DNA from: Irpex lacteus
Taxonomy: Eukaryota > Basidiomycota > Agaricomycetes > Polyporales > Irpicaceae
Length of the DNA stretch: 64,000 nt
Direction of reading: 5' to 3'
Assembly: GCA_001986395.2 (NCBI GenBank)
Contig: MQVO02000005.1
Span: forward strand, 1,798,001-1,862,000
Below the pieces are notes generated by a model. It saw nothing but the letters and a program-made list of their open reading frames with translations, searched no databases and was not told where the DNA came from. Below are positions 24,306-36,229 of the stretch, piece after piece. A program made the translations under genes and the position numbers. How positions within the stretch are numbered: position 1 is the first letter of the stretch; each line of letters opens with the position of its first letter.

Positions 24306-25046
24306 CTCTGTCGGATTCTATAGCAGCGTTGGGAGACACAGAAACAAAGAAGAGGTTGTCAGCTTCAAACATCCGGTGAACGCTAGCTATATGACTCTAG
24401 GACAACTTACTTACTTCGGTATATACATCATGATACCCACCATCATGCTTATTTCCATATTCGATCTGACGGTGACTTTGGCGATTACCATCGCTATCCC
24501 TTGATACTGTGGTCAACTCGGCGCTATCGTGTAGAGATTTGCCAACACGGCATTATCTTGAGAAGTTACTGCAGCATTGAGCAAGGTAAGCGCGCTCGTT
24601 TGTATGATCCTGTAATGATTAGATGTAGGTGACCACGAACTCCTTACATCTACAATAAAGGCAAGCGGTGATAGGACCGATGTAAACCCAATCGACGTCC
24701 CGGCAGCTCACCTGGTGGCTGAGTGACTTTGGGAACCTCAAGGTATACGAGAACATACCTCATTCGTAGCTGTGCAGCGTTGTCTCGACGCTGTCACTAG
24801 GAGAACTTCAAACTGTCATCAGCCAACTTCGCATCATCAAAAGAAGTCAAGTACGGATACACGCCAACCACGGTTCATCTTCAGATCACGCTTCTCGCAG
24901 TCGCAGTTGTAGACGTGTCGTATCGTTTTGTGGGTTCGGCTACCGCGTAGTCCATCAGCAGGATAGCATTTCAACTGGTTATTCCCATAGAGACAGTATA
25001 TCACCACGAGAACACGTACAACCAATACAAGCCTAAGTGAACATCT
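24306..25046. other. Intergenic between family genes C and D
   Basis: No supportable gene. It contains the promoter side of gene C and the 3' flank of gene D. Confidence 0.45.
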
Positions 25047-26279
25047 TTATGGTTCTGTATGGCTAGCATAGCTATCGGACCAGTAAGCACGAGCAGCTCG
25101 TTGAGAAGACTGAATACTCTGCGACATTACTCTTGTTGCAGTCGGTGGGTAATTCATATCCTGAAATAAGTATTATCATCGCAACGATAAACTATTGACA
25201 CAAGTTAAAGTACGTACATAGTGCCTTGCATCCGAAGAAAGCTCGGGGGAAGGCGGACTGAGAAGCCTCTCGTGGATGTCTGGTATCCACGGAGAATTCT
25301 CGTTCGGCTGCGGGGAGGGGCTGTGTTCCGTCGATTTGGCTTGCTTCGAAGCTTTGCGATGTTGATACCAGTCAGTGACACCAACTGCAATAACAGCAAG
25401 AACCGCGACCCCGCCCATCACGCCCCCGACGATGGGACCCATGTTGCTCTTCTCCGGGCCACTGCTATCATCTGGTGATTTGGTAGCTCCAGGACCACCT
25501 AAACTAGAGGATGTCGATGAAGTTGAAGAAGGTGTGGGGAGCGTGGTAGAATCAGAGGGATCTTGGCGAGCGAGGGCCTGAGCGATGATTGTTGCATTGA
25601 ATAGACCAGGAAGTGTAACATTGTAATATGCCCATACAGGGACAGAAGTACCCTCTGGAATGGACCTAGGGAATCTTGTCGTTGCGAATTAGTTGTGTGC
25701 GATAGATGACAACATCAAAACTAACTGCGCCACCAAAACATTGGAGCAATTCCGCGTCCAACTTTTCCATCTGAAGAGAAACAGAACCTTCAGAGGCGGA
25801 TTTGATGAGAGATGGCATACACATACGATATAATTTGCTCTCGCTGACAAATTGCGCAAGCTCCCAATAACGACCACATCACCGTGTTACAGAAGCAGTC
25901 ATTCGCAGCCTCTCTTGGGAGAATAGAATGTTCGTCAGGCCGGAGCGCTTCAACGTTGGCACCTAATACTGCGTTCGAGTTCGATATCATGAGCCGAACG
26001 TATCAGGGCATACATAACCCACCAAAAGAACCCGAATGGCACACTGCGGATAAGTATGCGGCTACTAAGCATGGGTTCTGCCGCTTGTCATTCAACATCT
26101 ACTAGTAAGTATTGTGAGTAACGACACAGATGCGACTGTAGGAGAACTCGACAGCTACGCACCCACTCGAATCCAGTCAGGCATTGTGTATCCACTGTCT
26201 CTGCTGCGACCCGGGCATTGCTGACCGAGCCAACCAAACATAGTAGGATCAAGCCTACGCGGACGAAAGTATCTGTCAT
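25047..26279 (-). CDS. Family gene D: Cys-rich single-pass membrane protein, 8-Cys type, 316 aa
   Basis: Minus-strand exons are 26279-26163, 26098-26023, 25968-25827, 25770-25726, 25674-25218 and 25160-25047. The start at MTDTFVRV gives a standard signal peptide; an in-frame Met at 26327 would add 16 residues. Eight ectodomain cysteines: QCLTGFEW, QNPCLVAAYLSAVC, DCFCNTVMWSLL, ACAICQR and NC. IPEGTSVPVWAYYNV replaces the usual PAWAY. The helix is Gly-rich (MGPIVGGVMGGVAV). The tail has lost DPTTYP (it reads DMNYPP) and ends YASHTEP, which aligns with YAGHAEL of gene C but lacks Gly and the final Val/Leu. The tail may therefore be drifting. Confidence 0.8.
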
Positions 26280-27308
26280 GTTGGATGATATCGATGAAGG
26301 TAACAAGTCAGAAGCATGTGAGAACAATTTTACCTGCTAATGCTGCGGCATACTTCCCTTGGCCGTATAGCAGCGAGGCAGGGCTCATTGCTGCCATGTA
26401 CAGTTGCTGATGGTCATGCGACTTGGCCTCACGCGCACGCCTCATCAGAGCCAACGTTACTAACGTCATTAAGTCTTCCCTTTGCCGTTTCGTGCCGTTT
26501 CGAATTTACTGCAGTCCTGTTCAGCCATCGCAAGACAGGGAAGAGGGGCTCAGGCACAGTGGAAGAGGTGTTGGCGCATGATTATTTCGCAGCAGGCAGA
26601 GCAATAATCTTCCCGGTTGCTAGTGATCTGATCATGAAGTAGCCTGAAGTGGTTTTGATAGAGACGTACTAGCGCCTATCGACGACACAGCGCTCAGACT
26701 TAGTTTCATGATTACATAATCTTACGGTTGAGTACAGTGGTCCGACAGTGGTGGAGGATTCGGACTTTGGGCAACGATGAGGACTAAAGCCAGTGACCAC
26801 CTGAAACCTAAAGCCAGTCTCGCAGGCTAGACCACACAAAAGCGCGATTTCAAACTCCTATGATATTTACACTAAGTAAGTGAATCTCTTCGCATCTCCA
26901 AAGGACGTAGCTGATTTCTTTTCGACTGACACAGTCGATCGTTGGCAGCGAATGCATTCAGTGTTATACCAGTCTGCTGCTAGCAGAAGCTGCATATATG
27001 CATATTGTTAAAGAACTCGCGGTGACTCTTGCAGCTTCAGGCCTCGCCACTCGGTAGTGAGCATGAACAGCGAGGCTCGCAGTCTTCTATACAGCATGTG
27101 GTATGTGTACGTGCTAGTGTCATGGAAGGTGATAAGCTCCATTGTGATATCAGTACACTGAATAAACCTTGTCGCTCATTACTCGAATTCAAGTAGACGC
27201 GGAAATGGCATGCCCATGTGCAGCACGGTATGCAGTCAATTACGGAGATATCTGATTCTTTGAACCCACATACCAAGACTCCTTCCCCTTCCTCGTACCT
27301 TCTAGCAG
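26280..27308. other. Divergent promoter region between family genes D and E
   Basis: About 1 kb separates the two divergent genes. No supportable coding sequence, only short ORFs on both strands. Confidence 0.45.
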
Positions 27309-28481
27309 ATGATGACCGCCCCTTCGCGGCTACTGGAGCTCGTCGTTGTACTGGCAGTCTCCCTTGAGTATGTTCGATGCGAACTATGCCTGCCATCACT
27401 TCAGTGGGTAAGTCCTTCAATTTCCTGTAACTGAGCTGCACTACTAAATCCATTCCCCAGCTCTACAACAACAGATCGCAAAGCCCCTGTTTCATAAGCA
27501 CACAGCTATGCCGAACCTGCAGAGGGCCCTCTCGTATGCAAACAGTTTTCTCAACAATGAGCAGATGATCTGAATACTGCGCCTGTATTCGTCTTCCAGA
27601 GGTTGGGGAATGCGATATCAAGGGTATCCCAGCAAACCAAGTTTACAAGAATTTCGAACGCCCCCAGTACTGTGACTGTAGTACAGTCCAGTGAATGCTC
27701 TTAGGTGCCTGTGGCGTATGCCAAGGAGCAGGAGTTGTCTCGTGAGTTGAGAACTTGTATCAACCTGCCCCACGCTCACTTGACAGTAGATGGAAGGACT
27801 ACCAAACGAACTGCACTGTAGAATACATGCAGCAGTGAGATTTATTATGTTCGACCCTCGGTTCGCGATACTAGTAATTTCCTCTGTGATCTAGATTTCC
27901 CAGAGAGATACCTCCTGATACCAGCGTGCCGGCGTGGGCGTATCTAGAGGTTCCTAGCGACCTAAACTTCAGTATCACAGAGGTCCGAGATTTCCTCCTG
28001 GAGGGAGATCACCCCGATTCAACAGGAGTTGCTCCAACCTCGACGCCTGTAGGTTCCAGCGTAGTGACAAGTTCGTCGCAACTCGCGTCACTCTCCAGTA
28101 TGCCAAGTGATGCGGTTTCATGGTCGTCTCTCGCCACTTCACAAACACCGGCTTCTGTTACGGCCTCTCTTCACGCCGTCACTCGCAATGTCATCGCTCC
28201 AATAGTCGGCGGAGTTGTGGGCGGCATTGTAGGAATCGTCGTTTTCGGAGTGTTTGTGTACTGGTGCATGTGTCGCAAGGTTGCCTCTCGCCATCGTCAA
28301 GAGGTCGAAGGACCAAATCTGGTACCATCACCACCCGAGTGGCTAGCTGTCAGCAAGATATACGTGCGTTACATTTGCCAATGAAGTAGGGGAGGTTGTG
28401 CTGATCAGTTTCAATCTTCCCCAGAACCCCGACGACCCAACGACATATCCACTCGTAAACCCAAGAATCGTACCTACCTAA
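27309..28481 (+). pseudogene. Family gene E: Cys-rich membrane protein with in-frame stop
   Basis: Exons are 27309-27407, 27461-27533, 27600-27741, 27790-27834, 27895-28363 and 28425-28481; every junction matches gene F (73-, 142- and 45-nt exons). Signal peptide MMTAPSRLLEL onward, then LYNNRSQSPC, LCRTC, YCDCSTVQ, ACGVCQG and TNC. At 27692-27694 the conserved Trp codon TGG (EWMLLG in gene F) is TGA, ending the protein inside the ectodomain. Downstream reading is otherwise intact: DTSVPAWAYLEV, a Ser-rich stalk, a helix beginning VIAPIVGGVVGGIVG and a tail NPDDPTTYPLVN that stops early and lacks the Y-x-G-x-x-E-V end. It is probably a recent pseudogene, or a gene needing UGA readthrough. Confidence 0.75.
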
Positions 28482-29187
28482 CCATGCCCTTCATATGTTC
28501 AAAGTGAGTTTACCACGCGGGAACGGAGATAGTGGCTGTATCTTCCTAGCGTTTTCCCAGAGACCAATCATTTTCGATATCTCTTTTTGATACCATATCA
28601 CGATTCACCGGAAACGTGAACGCATTTGATGAGACACGCTATCTATCACAACGCCATGTCGCTTTCTAGACTTTCTTCCACCAATGTTCTTCGAAGTTCA
28701 GTCATGAAGGCTTGTATCATGATTCATCGATCTCTCAAAGTTACCTCTCTCACTGAATTAGCCTTGCTTCTTCATTCAGAGTGTTCAATCAAAATCCATC
28801 TATGAAAGCCTCCGAGACACCTCATCTGAATGAACTCTGTGGCGCTGACGTTACTGATAGTAATCTGTCGACAGCTCTGAGAAACGCCCAATGGAATGAG
28901 AGGCCTTCTCGATGAAACCACAAATCCTCCGAACATGTATATCGAGAACCAGGATACGGGAACTGGGATCCCCGCGTCTGCCACAAGCCTGCGCCGATCA
29001 TGGACATGTGAACTGCAACCTGGGTTCTGGCGTTTCAACGGCATGTATCTCAGCACGGCTTGACGGTCCCCTATATTTGAAGTTGGGCAAGAACTGCACG
29101 CGTGTGGCGAGGCCTTACAAGTAAGTAATAAAGGTAATTCCAACTAATTACTGGGTTCCTTTGACCTCATCACCTCTCTGTCATCTC
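28482..29187. other. Intergenic between family genes E and F
   Basis: No supportable gene. The minus-strand ORF at 28772-29143 has no recognisable feature. It includes the promoter of gene F. Confidence 0.4.
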
Positions 29188-30559
29188 ATGGCCGTAGCCC
29201 GTTGGTCATTTTCGACGTATCTCGCGCTTTCAGGTGTTCTGCACCAAGTCAACTCCCAACTTCAGCAGCCGGAGTGCCTGCCTCAATTTGAATGGGTAAT
29301 AACTTCTGTCTACTCCAATTCGAGACAATATCTGACTCGGATTATCAACAGCTCTACAACAATGAATCACAAAGCCCCTGTGCTGTGAATACGTACCTCT
29401 GTCGCTCCTGTAGGCCTCCGGAACGTACGTGTATTTATAGCATGGATATATGAACGTCAACTACAACTATCTTCATACTTCAGAGTGGGACGCCTGCATC
29501 ATTGGGACAATTCCTTCCGGTTTTGTCTACGAAAACTATGAACATCCTCTATACTGTGACTGTAGCACTGTCGAGTGGATGCTTCTGGGGGCGTGTGGCG
29601 CTTGCCAAGGGGGAGGCGTTGTTGAGTGAGTAAAGCAGTAAATGGCCATATACCGGTTTACCTCATAATCCTCTGGTCATAGATGGTCCACCTATCAGAA
29701 AAACTGCACAGAGATATATCTATGGAAGTGAGTACGCCTTGCAGGAGACGTCTGAATTCACTTAATGTGTTTACACTCTAGGATACCTGGGGATATCCCG
29801 GTCAATACTAGCATTCCAGCCTGGGCATACTTGGAGCTAGATGGGAACGATGACGACTTCAACCTAACAAGAATACAGGACTTTGTGAAAGAGGGCGGAC
29901 ATCCCGACTCTTCCGCGATCATCACAACTCCGACAGGTTCAAGTTCTACGAGCAAAATTCCAACTACGACATCGTCCCAGCAATCGACGGAAGTTTTCTT
30001 CTCCGAAACACTTAGTAGTGGACCGTCCCCTTTACCATCATCCTTCAATCCTCCGACGTCAAGCAATATGTTTTCTTGGTCGTCCACAGCCACCTCCTCT
30101 GCCACCGGTTCAGGTACAGCCGTCTCCAGCGCCACCAAGGAGAACAGCATCGTCCCTCCAATTGTCGGCGGCATTGTCGGCGGTGTTGCAGGAATCGCCG
30201 CTATTGTGGGGGCATTTCTGTACTGGTTCATGCGCAGGAACGTAGCGTCGCGGAGAAAGGTTGAGGCTGAACAAGCCACACTTGTCCCTTCGCAATCTGA
30301 TTGGAAGAATGGGAGCAGAATATATGTGCGTCCTACACTTCACTTCACCGGAACGTGAGCTTACAAGTGTCTGCCATTACCACTCATTCTCCAGAACCCC
30401 AATGATCCCACAACATATCCCCTCGTTGATGCGATGGGAAATGCACTGCCGAACCCGACTGGTTTTTCTCATACCAGTGCCTATAGTCCAAGTTTCCATT
30501 CATCTCCTCCGACTAGTAAGATGAGAGACGATTACCATGGCTTGGCAGAAGTTTCATAA
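29188..30559 (+). CDS. Family gene F: Cys-rich single-pass membrane protein, 358 aa
   Basis: Exons are 29188-29295, 29352-29424, 29484-29625, 29683-29727, 29782-30325 and 30395-30559; the clearest intact member with ten cysteines. Signal peptide MAVARWSFSTYLALSG to VNSQ; then CLPQFEW, LYNNESQSPC, LCRSC, DACIIG, YCDCSTVEWMLLG, ACGACQGG and KNC. TSIPAWAYLEL is followed by HPDSS and an 80-residue Ser/Thr-rich stalk. The helix begins IVPPIVGGIVGGVAG and ends at basic MRRN. The tail starts NPNDPTTYPLVD and ends YHGLAEVS. The ectodomain is predicted outside and the tail in the cytosol, by signal peptide and positive-inside rule. Function unknown. Confidence 0.88.
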
Positions 30560-31742
30560 GGTACTTAGTACTTGATATATCTTCTTGTTAGGGTTGTATC
30601 GTGACTACTTCGTTCTGCGCATTTGGCTGTAGTGGACACTCTCGCACTGTAAATCAGTTTCTAGATGAGAACGCCACCCTTATGTGGATGACATTACGTG
30701 ATGATTGGACGGGTGGTATTAAATAACGTCCTTGTGGCGTGGGAACTCTTCATCTCTGAAGCGCTTGAAGCCTTGAACCTCTGACCGCCTCGAAGCTTAA
30801 GCAGCACTCAATGCCACTCATCAACAAAATCAACCATGTACGTACCTACGATTGTACTATGCTACCCTGGTTTTAGCATGACTCTATCACATCTACCACG
30901 AGCAGCTCAAATGGTGACTTTACTATTTACAGCTCATGCGACTCGGAGCAGAACTTGAAGTTGTTTTGTCAGCAACCTACATAGGGTTTCCAGGCTTCTT
31001 CAGGTTGAGTTGAGCCTTGTTGTGGCGTAGGGCACGCGTGAACATAGACGTAAGTACGTGGATTCAATGTTAGTCATGCTGCCTAAACCTTGAAGGGTCT
31101 CAGCGAAGGACTGACCAGCCGCGCATGGAAGCTGTCGCCGCGTCGGAGAACCGAATCCACCGACACGCCGAGTTGTACAAATGGTTTCCGGTGAAAAGAA
31201 ATTTGACACTCCTCATAAGTTACAAGTTGTTGTCCCTCACAGGAGTGAGTTATGACTCTCCGTAAAAGCATACGTGTTCCCGTGGTCGAAGGACTATACC
31301 GCAATCTTACTGTGACCGAATTCGAGCGGCGGGAGTCTGGATGGCCTATGACGTTGTCAGCTCGCTTCGATATCCACGAAGACCCCAAAAGTCAGCATAC
31401 AGTACTTTTCTGTAGCATTCTCATTCAAGAGGGTTACATTCCGTGCCTCGCCAACTGGATTTTGGAGAAGAGAACCTGTAAGTCATGTATTCTTGGGTTA
31501 ATTTACTTGCTGAGAAGACTTTCAACAGGTGGAAAGTCGGAAACTGTACCACATGTGGTGAATATTGAGTCTCGGATATTTGCTCCACCGGATACATCGT
31601 GAACCAACTTCCAAGTCGCCAAGTCGTATGTTTCCGATGTTGTAATATGACACTTTGAAGGCGCCCCTCAGGCATGTATAAAACCGCAAATCTCAGCGTC
31701 CACTGTCTCAGCATCCCAAACTTTCACACACCTTTCAACATC
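30560..31742. other. Intergenic, promoter of MACPF gene
   Basis: A TATAAAA element at 31677-31683 lies 60 bp before the MACPF start. The ORF at 31252-31602 has no recognised domain; a possible intron inside it leads to an early stop, so it is not called as a gene. Confidence 0.4.
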
Positions 31743-33580
31743 ATGTCTACTACTGTTGATCCCCAGGACGCACAACAACGTGCTCTTGAGAGACTCAGCC
31801 ATTTCGCCTACACGAAAGACTCCGCGCTCACTGCCAGTGATGCTCAGTCTCCTGACGCAGACACTCCATCCGACTACATACCCGGCTTATACACACTCGG
31901 ATCAACATACGATGTTTTGAACGGCAAGTATGCCGATTCCAAGTCTGCCTTGCAGCAGGTCATCGATTGGGACAAGAGTTCGTCGTCTCGTTCCACATTG
32001 TTGATCATGCCTGTATACTAAGATAGTCATTGCAGCCGAAAGTCGCGTACAGCAATACGGTGGCAAGTCATACAGTATCCCGAAGGTGGTGAACTACGTC
32101 AGTAACACCACCTCCGACTATCGTTCCTACTATGGCAAGACCGTCACCGACTACACGCAGAGCCTCTCTGTGCACGCTGGTTTCGATGCCAGCTACCCTG
32201 GCTTCTCTGCATCGGCATCTGCGGATTACAGCGAGTCCCAACGCGAGAATCTATCGAATACATTCACACGTATCACGTATGTCGTCACCGAGTACAACCT
32301 ATCCCTCCCTCCTGTGTCCCAGCTCCCCGGTCTTCTCAAGTCGTGGTTCGTGGATGACTTGGACAGCATGGACCCGATCAAGCTGTACAAGCAGTATGGG
32401 ACCCATATACTCAGCTCTCTAACCATAGGAGGGCGGGCATCATTCTTGACCTCCACCGATAGTCGCACATACTCTTCCAGCATGTCTATCGAGGCCGCAG
32501 CCCACATTTCCGCATCTTATTTAGTTGCATCTGGAAACATCGACCTTTCGGCCTCTGAGAAGGAAGCGATGGAAAGTTTCAACGAGTCCAGCGAAACGAG
32601 TGTTATTACCAGTAAGTTTCTCATGTATCCGTTACTACCATCCGTACTTACTAGAATCTCAGGGGGAGGCGACCCGCGCTATGGGAACGAGCAGTTCCTA
32701 CAGAATGCCGCAGAATGGGCAGCCTCCGTGATTGATTACCCAGAGTACGCGTCCACGTATTTTCTCGTGTTCAGGAAGCTGAGAGTGTATTAGATTTGTT
32801 GACTTCGGATCGTCTCCATGTTTTGTTGGACTCTGGGAGCTGGCGTCAACCCAAGCTCGCCGAGATGAGCTTGAAAAGGCTTATGCGCAATACGTCGAGG
32901 ATTACAAGGCAGATCTCGAGATGCCTGGCCCGTACCTCAGGGCTCGCTTCACCACAGATATTGTTGAGGCTGGTGCTCCGATTATTTCCAGCTCTAGCCT
33001 CGATCTTGCCTCTCTCCGTTTCCCTACAAGTACGTTGATGAATTCGTGTATAAGGTAGCTATGCACTAATATTCACATCGTAGGCCGTTCTGGCGATTGG
33101 CACTTCATCTCACCAGGTGCAACAGTCCTTCAGCCAATGAGTAGTTACTATGGAGAGTTTCCTGCCGTTATTGCCTCCGAGCTAGTCCCAGGGGCCCTCG
33201 CGCCAGTCAAGTGGGAGAGAGCCTGCGACGGGTTTGTTGGCGATTCCGTCAGTGCAAGGTTTTGGAGGGCTATCCCTCCTACTTCTGACTATGTGGCCCT
33301 TGGCGCAGTCGGAATGTCAGGAGAGCTCTCTATAATGTTCGAGCAACCTCCGGAAGACCTGGTCAAGGGCTTTCGTGCTGTTCATAAACGTGCTCTCGCT
33401 AGCGCCGAGAAAGGGGTCGAAGCCACGTATACGTGCTTTTGGAACGAGAGGTGCAAGATTTTCAACGTGGACGGGAAGTACTGGTACGCGGATACGGCCC
33501 CATTGAGCAAACAGGATTGCATGCGGTTTGACACAAAGAATGTGATCGTGGAGGACTCCAAGCGGTTTACAAAAGCGTAG
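31743..33580 (+). CDS. MACPF-domain protein with C-terminal Vps62-like region
   Basis: Exons are 31743-31977, 32036-32611, 32663-32744, 32794-33029 and 33084-33580 (541 aa). The membrane attack complex/perforin signature, Y-G-T-H followed after seven residues by G-G, is at about residue 199. The region around it has the expected Ser/Thr-rich beta pattern. MACPF proteins include pore-formers of immunity and fungal two-component cytolysins, but many fungal members have no known activity. The last 150 residues contain FWRAIPP and DYVALGAVG, like the Vps62/DUF946 family. No signal peptide is seen, as in other fungal members. The third intron was set at GTACGC (49 nt) because the alternative donor would give only 37 nt. 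A TATAAAA box lies at 31677. Lytic activity is not shown by sequence alone. Confidence 0.82.
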
Positions 33581-33922
33581 AGCAGCAATAAGTAGTGTTG
33601 GTAGCTTAAATTCAAATTTGTATTACTCACACTAGTAATTCAAGTTTTACTCAGGTCGGAATGTCTCCAGCGTACTTACTAGTACTCACTATCGACGATT
33701 CGACCTTTTCGAAAGGCTAGTGATGTAGCATGACACACATTGATTACATTTGGCGTCTAAAGGCAGCTTCGTGGCGTGGGATTTCCTTCCAGGAAGGACG
33801 CTCGAGCGACGGGCTCTGCTTCCACCACACCTTTTCTTCTAAACCAAGCTGTTTCCCATGTTTAACTTATAGACAAATTTCACAGCTACTAATAACAAAA
33901 ATTATATAATTCCACTCAGGCC
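33581..33922. other. Intergenic
   Basis: 3' flank of the MACPF gene and a short promoter, AT-rich near 33880-33915. Nothing else seen. Confidence 0.4.
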
Positions 33923-36229
33923 ATGACTCGAACTAAGCGGAAGGGAACAGTTGGGGGGCTTGAAGCGCCCTGGAATCAGGATGAGCGAAAGTGAGTACTA
34001 GTCTTGGACACAGCGCATTCAGAGGCACTAATAATTGGACTACTCTACCAGTTTAATGGTCGACAGTAAGTATGCGATGACTGGGCTCTTTACCAGCTCC
34101 TCACCTGACACGGCTAAGGCATCCTGGCTGGGGGCTCCATAAAGCGACGTAAAACCGACGGAATGAACTCTAGATACGACCGGATGATTGCAACTGTCAA
34201 CATTATTCCTACCCCGGAGTCCAACACAAAGCGTCGCAGAGCATCCTCATCTGCAAGCGGGTCATCCTCTGCGATAAGCTACGACATTCCGAAGACCCCT
34301 GTAGACGCATATAATGACCTGGAGGGCGGACGACTGGGCGAAGATTTTACTGTGCTTAAAATGAGGCAACATACTCGCGACAAGACTGTATCCCCGGCGT
34401 TCGATCTGTCCTACTTTGATCGTGAAACTGAGGATGGTCAAGGGGCAGTCCCACCGTGGCTCTCTGACGCTATGTCAACTCTTGGTGCGCAACACCCTAT
34501 ACGTGCTCTCGTTCCAGCTTCCAAGCCGCACGCACCCTTCATATCGGAGCCTGGACACTCGTTCGCATCCCCCGCGTCCCTTCTGCGTCCCTTGCCTCAG
34601 GCTGGTACTACAGCCGATGATGACCCTTTCGCATTTCGAGCTCCAAGCAGAGGCCGATATGACGCTCTTGACTGTGCCCAAGCGGACTCGGGGAACTATA
34701 TACTTACCAGACATCTGGAGTTCGACGGAAGTAGTCAGGAGTCATTAGCCATGGCGGAGGTGTCGCCTCAGGAAATTCCCAGTCTCCTTTCTCACCCTTC
34801 ATCGTCTGCTTCGCCCCAAACGGCTCTATTCCTCGGTCACGTAAAATCACCAATCTTTACTTCGTCTGTAGAAGATGCTCGCTCTACTTCTCGCTCTCCT
34901 TCACCAGACATCACCAATGCTTTGCCCTCCTCTGGCTATGGACATCATGTTTCTACTTCGCTTGCCCCATTCTCTACCCCTGGCCCTTTCGCTACTAACG
35001 CTTCTCGAGTGCCTACATTTACTAGTGCTAATGCTTCATCAAGCCCTCCTCGTGCTTCATCTGCATTACATCCTCTTTCACTCTCTCATGTCAACTCTCC
35101 TAGTGCATTTGTGGCTTCTGGGGCGACTCTACCGTTCTCAACGCCTGGACCTCTTGCACCAAGCAATCCCTCTATCGTTTCTCGCTCTGCTTTCCAGTTT
35201 GGGCCTGCTGTACACCGCCCTATTGTCTTTCGTCAAAATACCACTGACGATGATCTCGATTGCCCTCAAGAAACCGACGGTTTACTTGTAGCTTCCCTCC
35301 ACACTCCAAAACCTCCCTTTAATCTATTCAACTCCAGGCCAATCTCATACACTACCCCCGTTCCAAAGCGCATATACTTTGACTCCCCAGCAGAGGATCC
35401 GATAGGATCAGACCCTCTCGAGCCTACTGAATACGAGCTAGATCTTGACTATGACCGCCTTGATTTCCGCTGGGAAAGGTTCGATCCCGCCGGTATTCCT
35501 GGCCAGGATCGTGCAAGTGTCTCTCAGCAGGATGTTATGGTAGTACTCAACGATGACGACACATCGGAAGACGATGAGATGGACGAAGCTCCTACTTCCC
35601 AGCAACTTGGATCAACGCGCCAGCGTGGAGATACCCTATCGTCACAAAGGACTATCCAGAGTCAGGTCGCTCCGACAATCGATAATTACCCGCAGACTAT
35701 AGCGGAACATCACGCGCGGGGAGAGGCGTTGAGCAAGATCGACGGAGAAAATGAAGTGTCCGCCCCTCCTGACTCTCCTCCACAAGGACCTTCCTTCGCA
35801 CCTGCTCCAGGGATATACATATCCCCCCTTCGTGGTGATCCACCGAGCGAATCAAACCAGGACGATGACGAGCGGAACGGCTCCCAGGACAACAACTTCT
35901 CACAAGTGTCTGTCGAAGTTAAGGACGAGGTATGTGTTTCGTCACTTCACTAGTATGCGAGAAACCTGGAACTGTTTTAGCCGCTCGACGTCCAGTCTCC
36001 TCCACGAACTCCAGTGCAACAGATCATGCCCTCTTTCCCGAACACCGCAGAAGTATCGAGGAGTAACACAGTCTCGCCACCTTTATCTGTTCCCAGGATT
36101 GCAGTGCTTTACCCGAAGGATGGGTCGGGGGAAGAGATCGAGGATCCGGAAGGAGATATGGGCTCTCAGGCAGTTCGAGAGGCATCGCAGGATTCTCATG
36201 ATAGCATCGAGTCGTGGAGTGCGGTGTGA
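33923..36229 (+). CDS. Large disordered Ser/Pro-rich protein, 713 aa, unknown function
   Basis: Exons are 33923-33990, 34052-34065, 34119-35929 and 35981-36229. Exon 2 is only 14 nt, and the frame across both short introns is kept. The N-terminus is basic (MTRTKRKGTVGG and IKRRKTDGMN), suggesting nuclear entry. The rest is rich in Ser, Pro, Thr and acidic stretches (NDDDTSEDDEMDE) with repeated STPGP-like units, for example APFSTPGPFA and LPFSTPGPLA. No domain was recognised. The first two exons are the least certain; the main open frame from 34119 is firm. Confidence 0.65.

Noticed and set aside
31252..31602. Possible gene between family gene F and the MACPF gene
   Set aside because: It has a plausible intron but no motif, and the spliced frame stops quickly; support is too weak.
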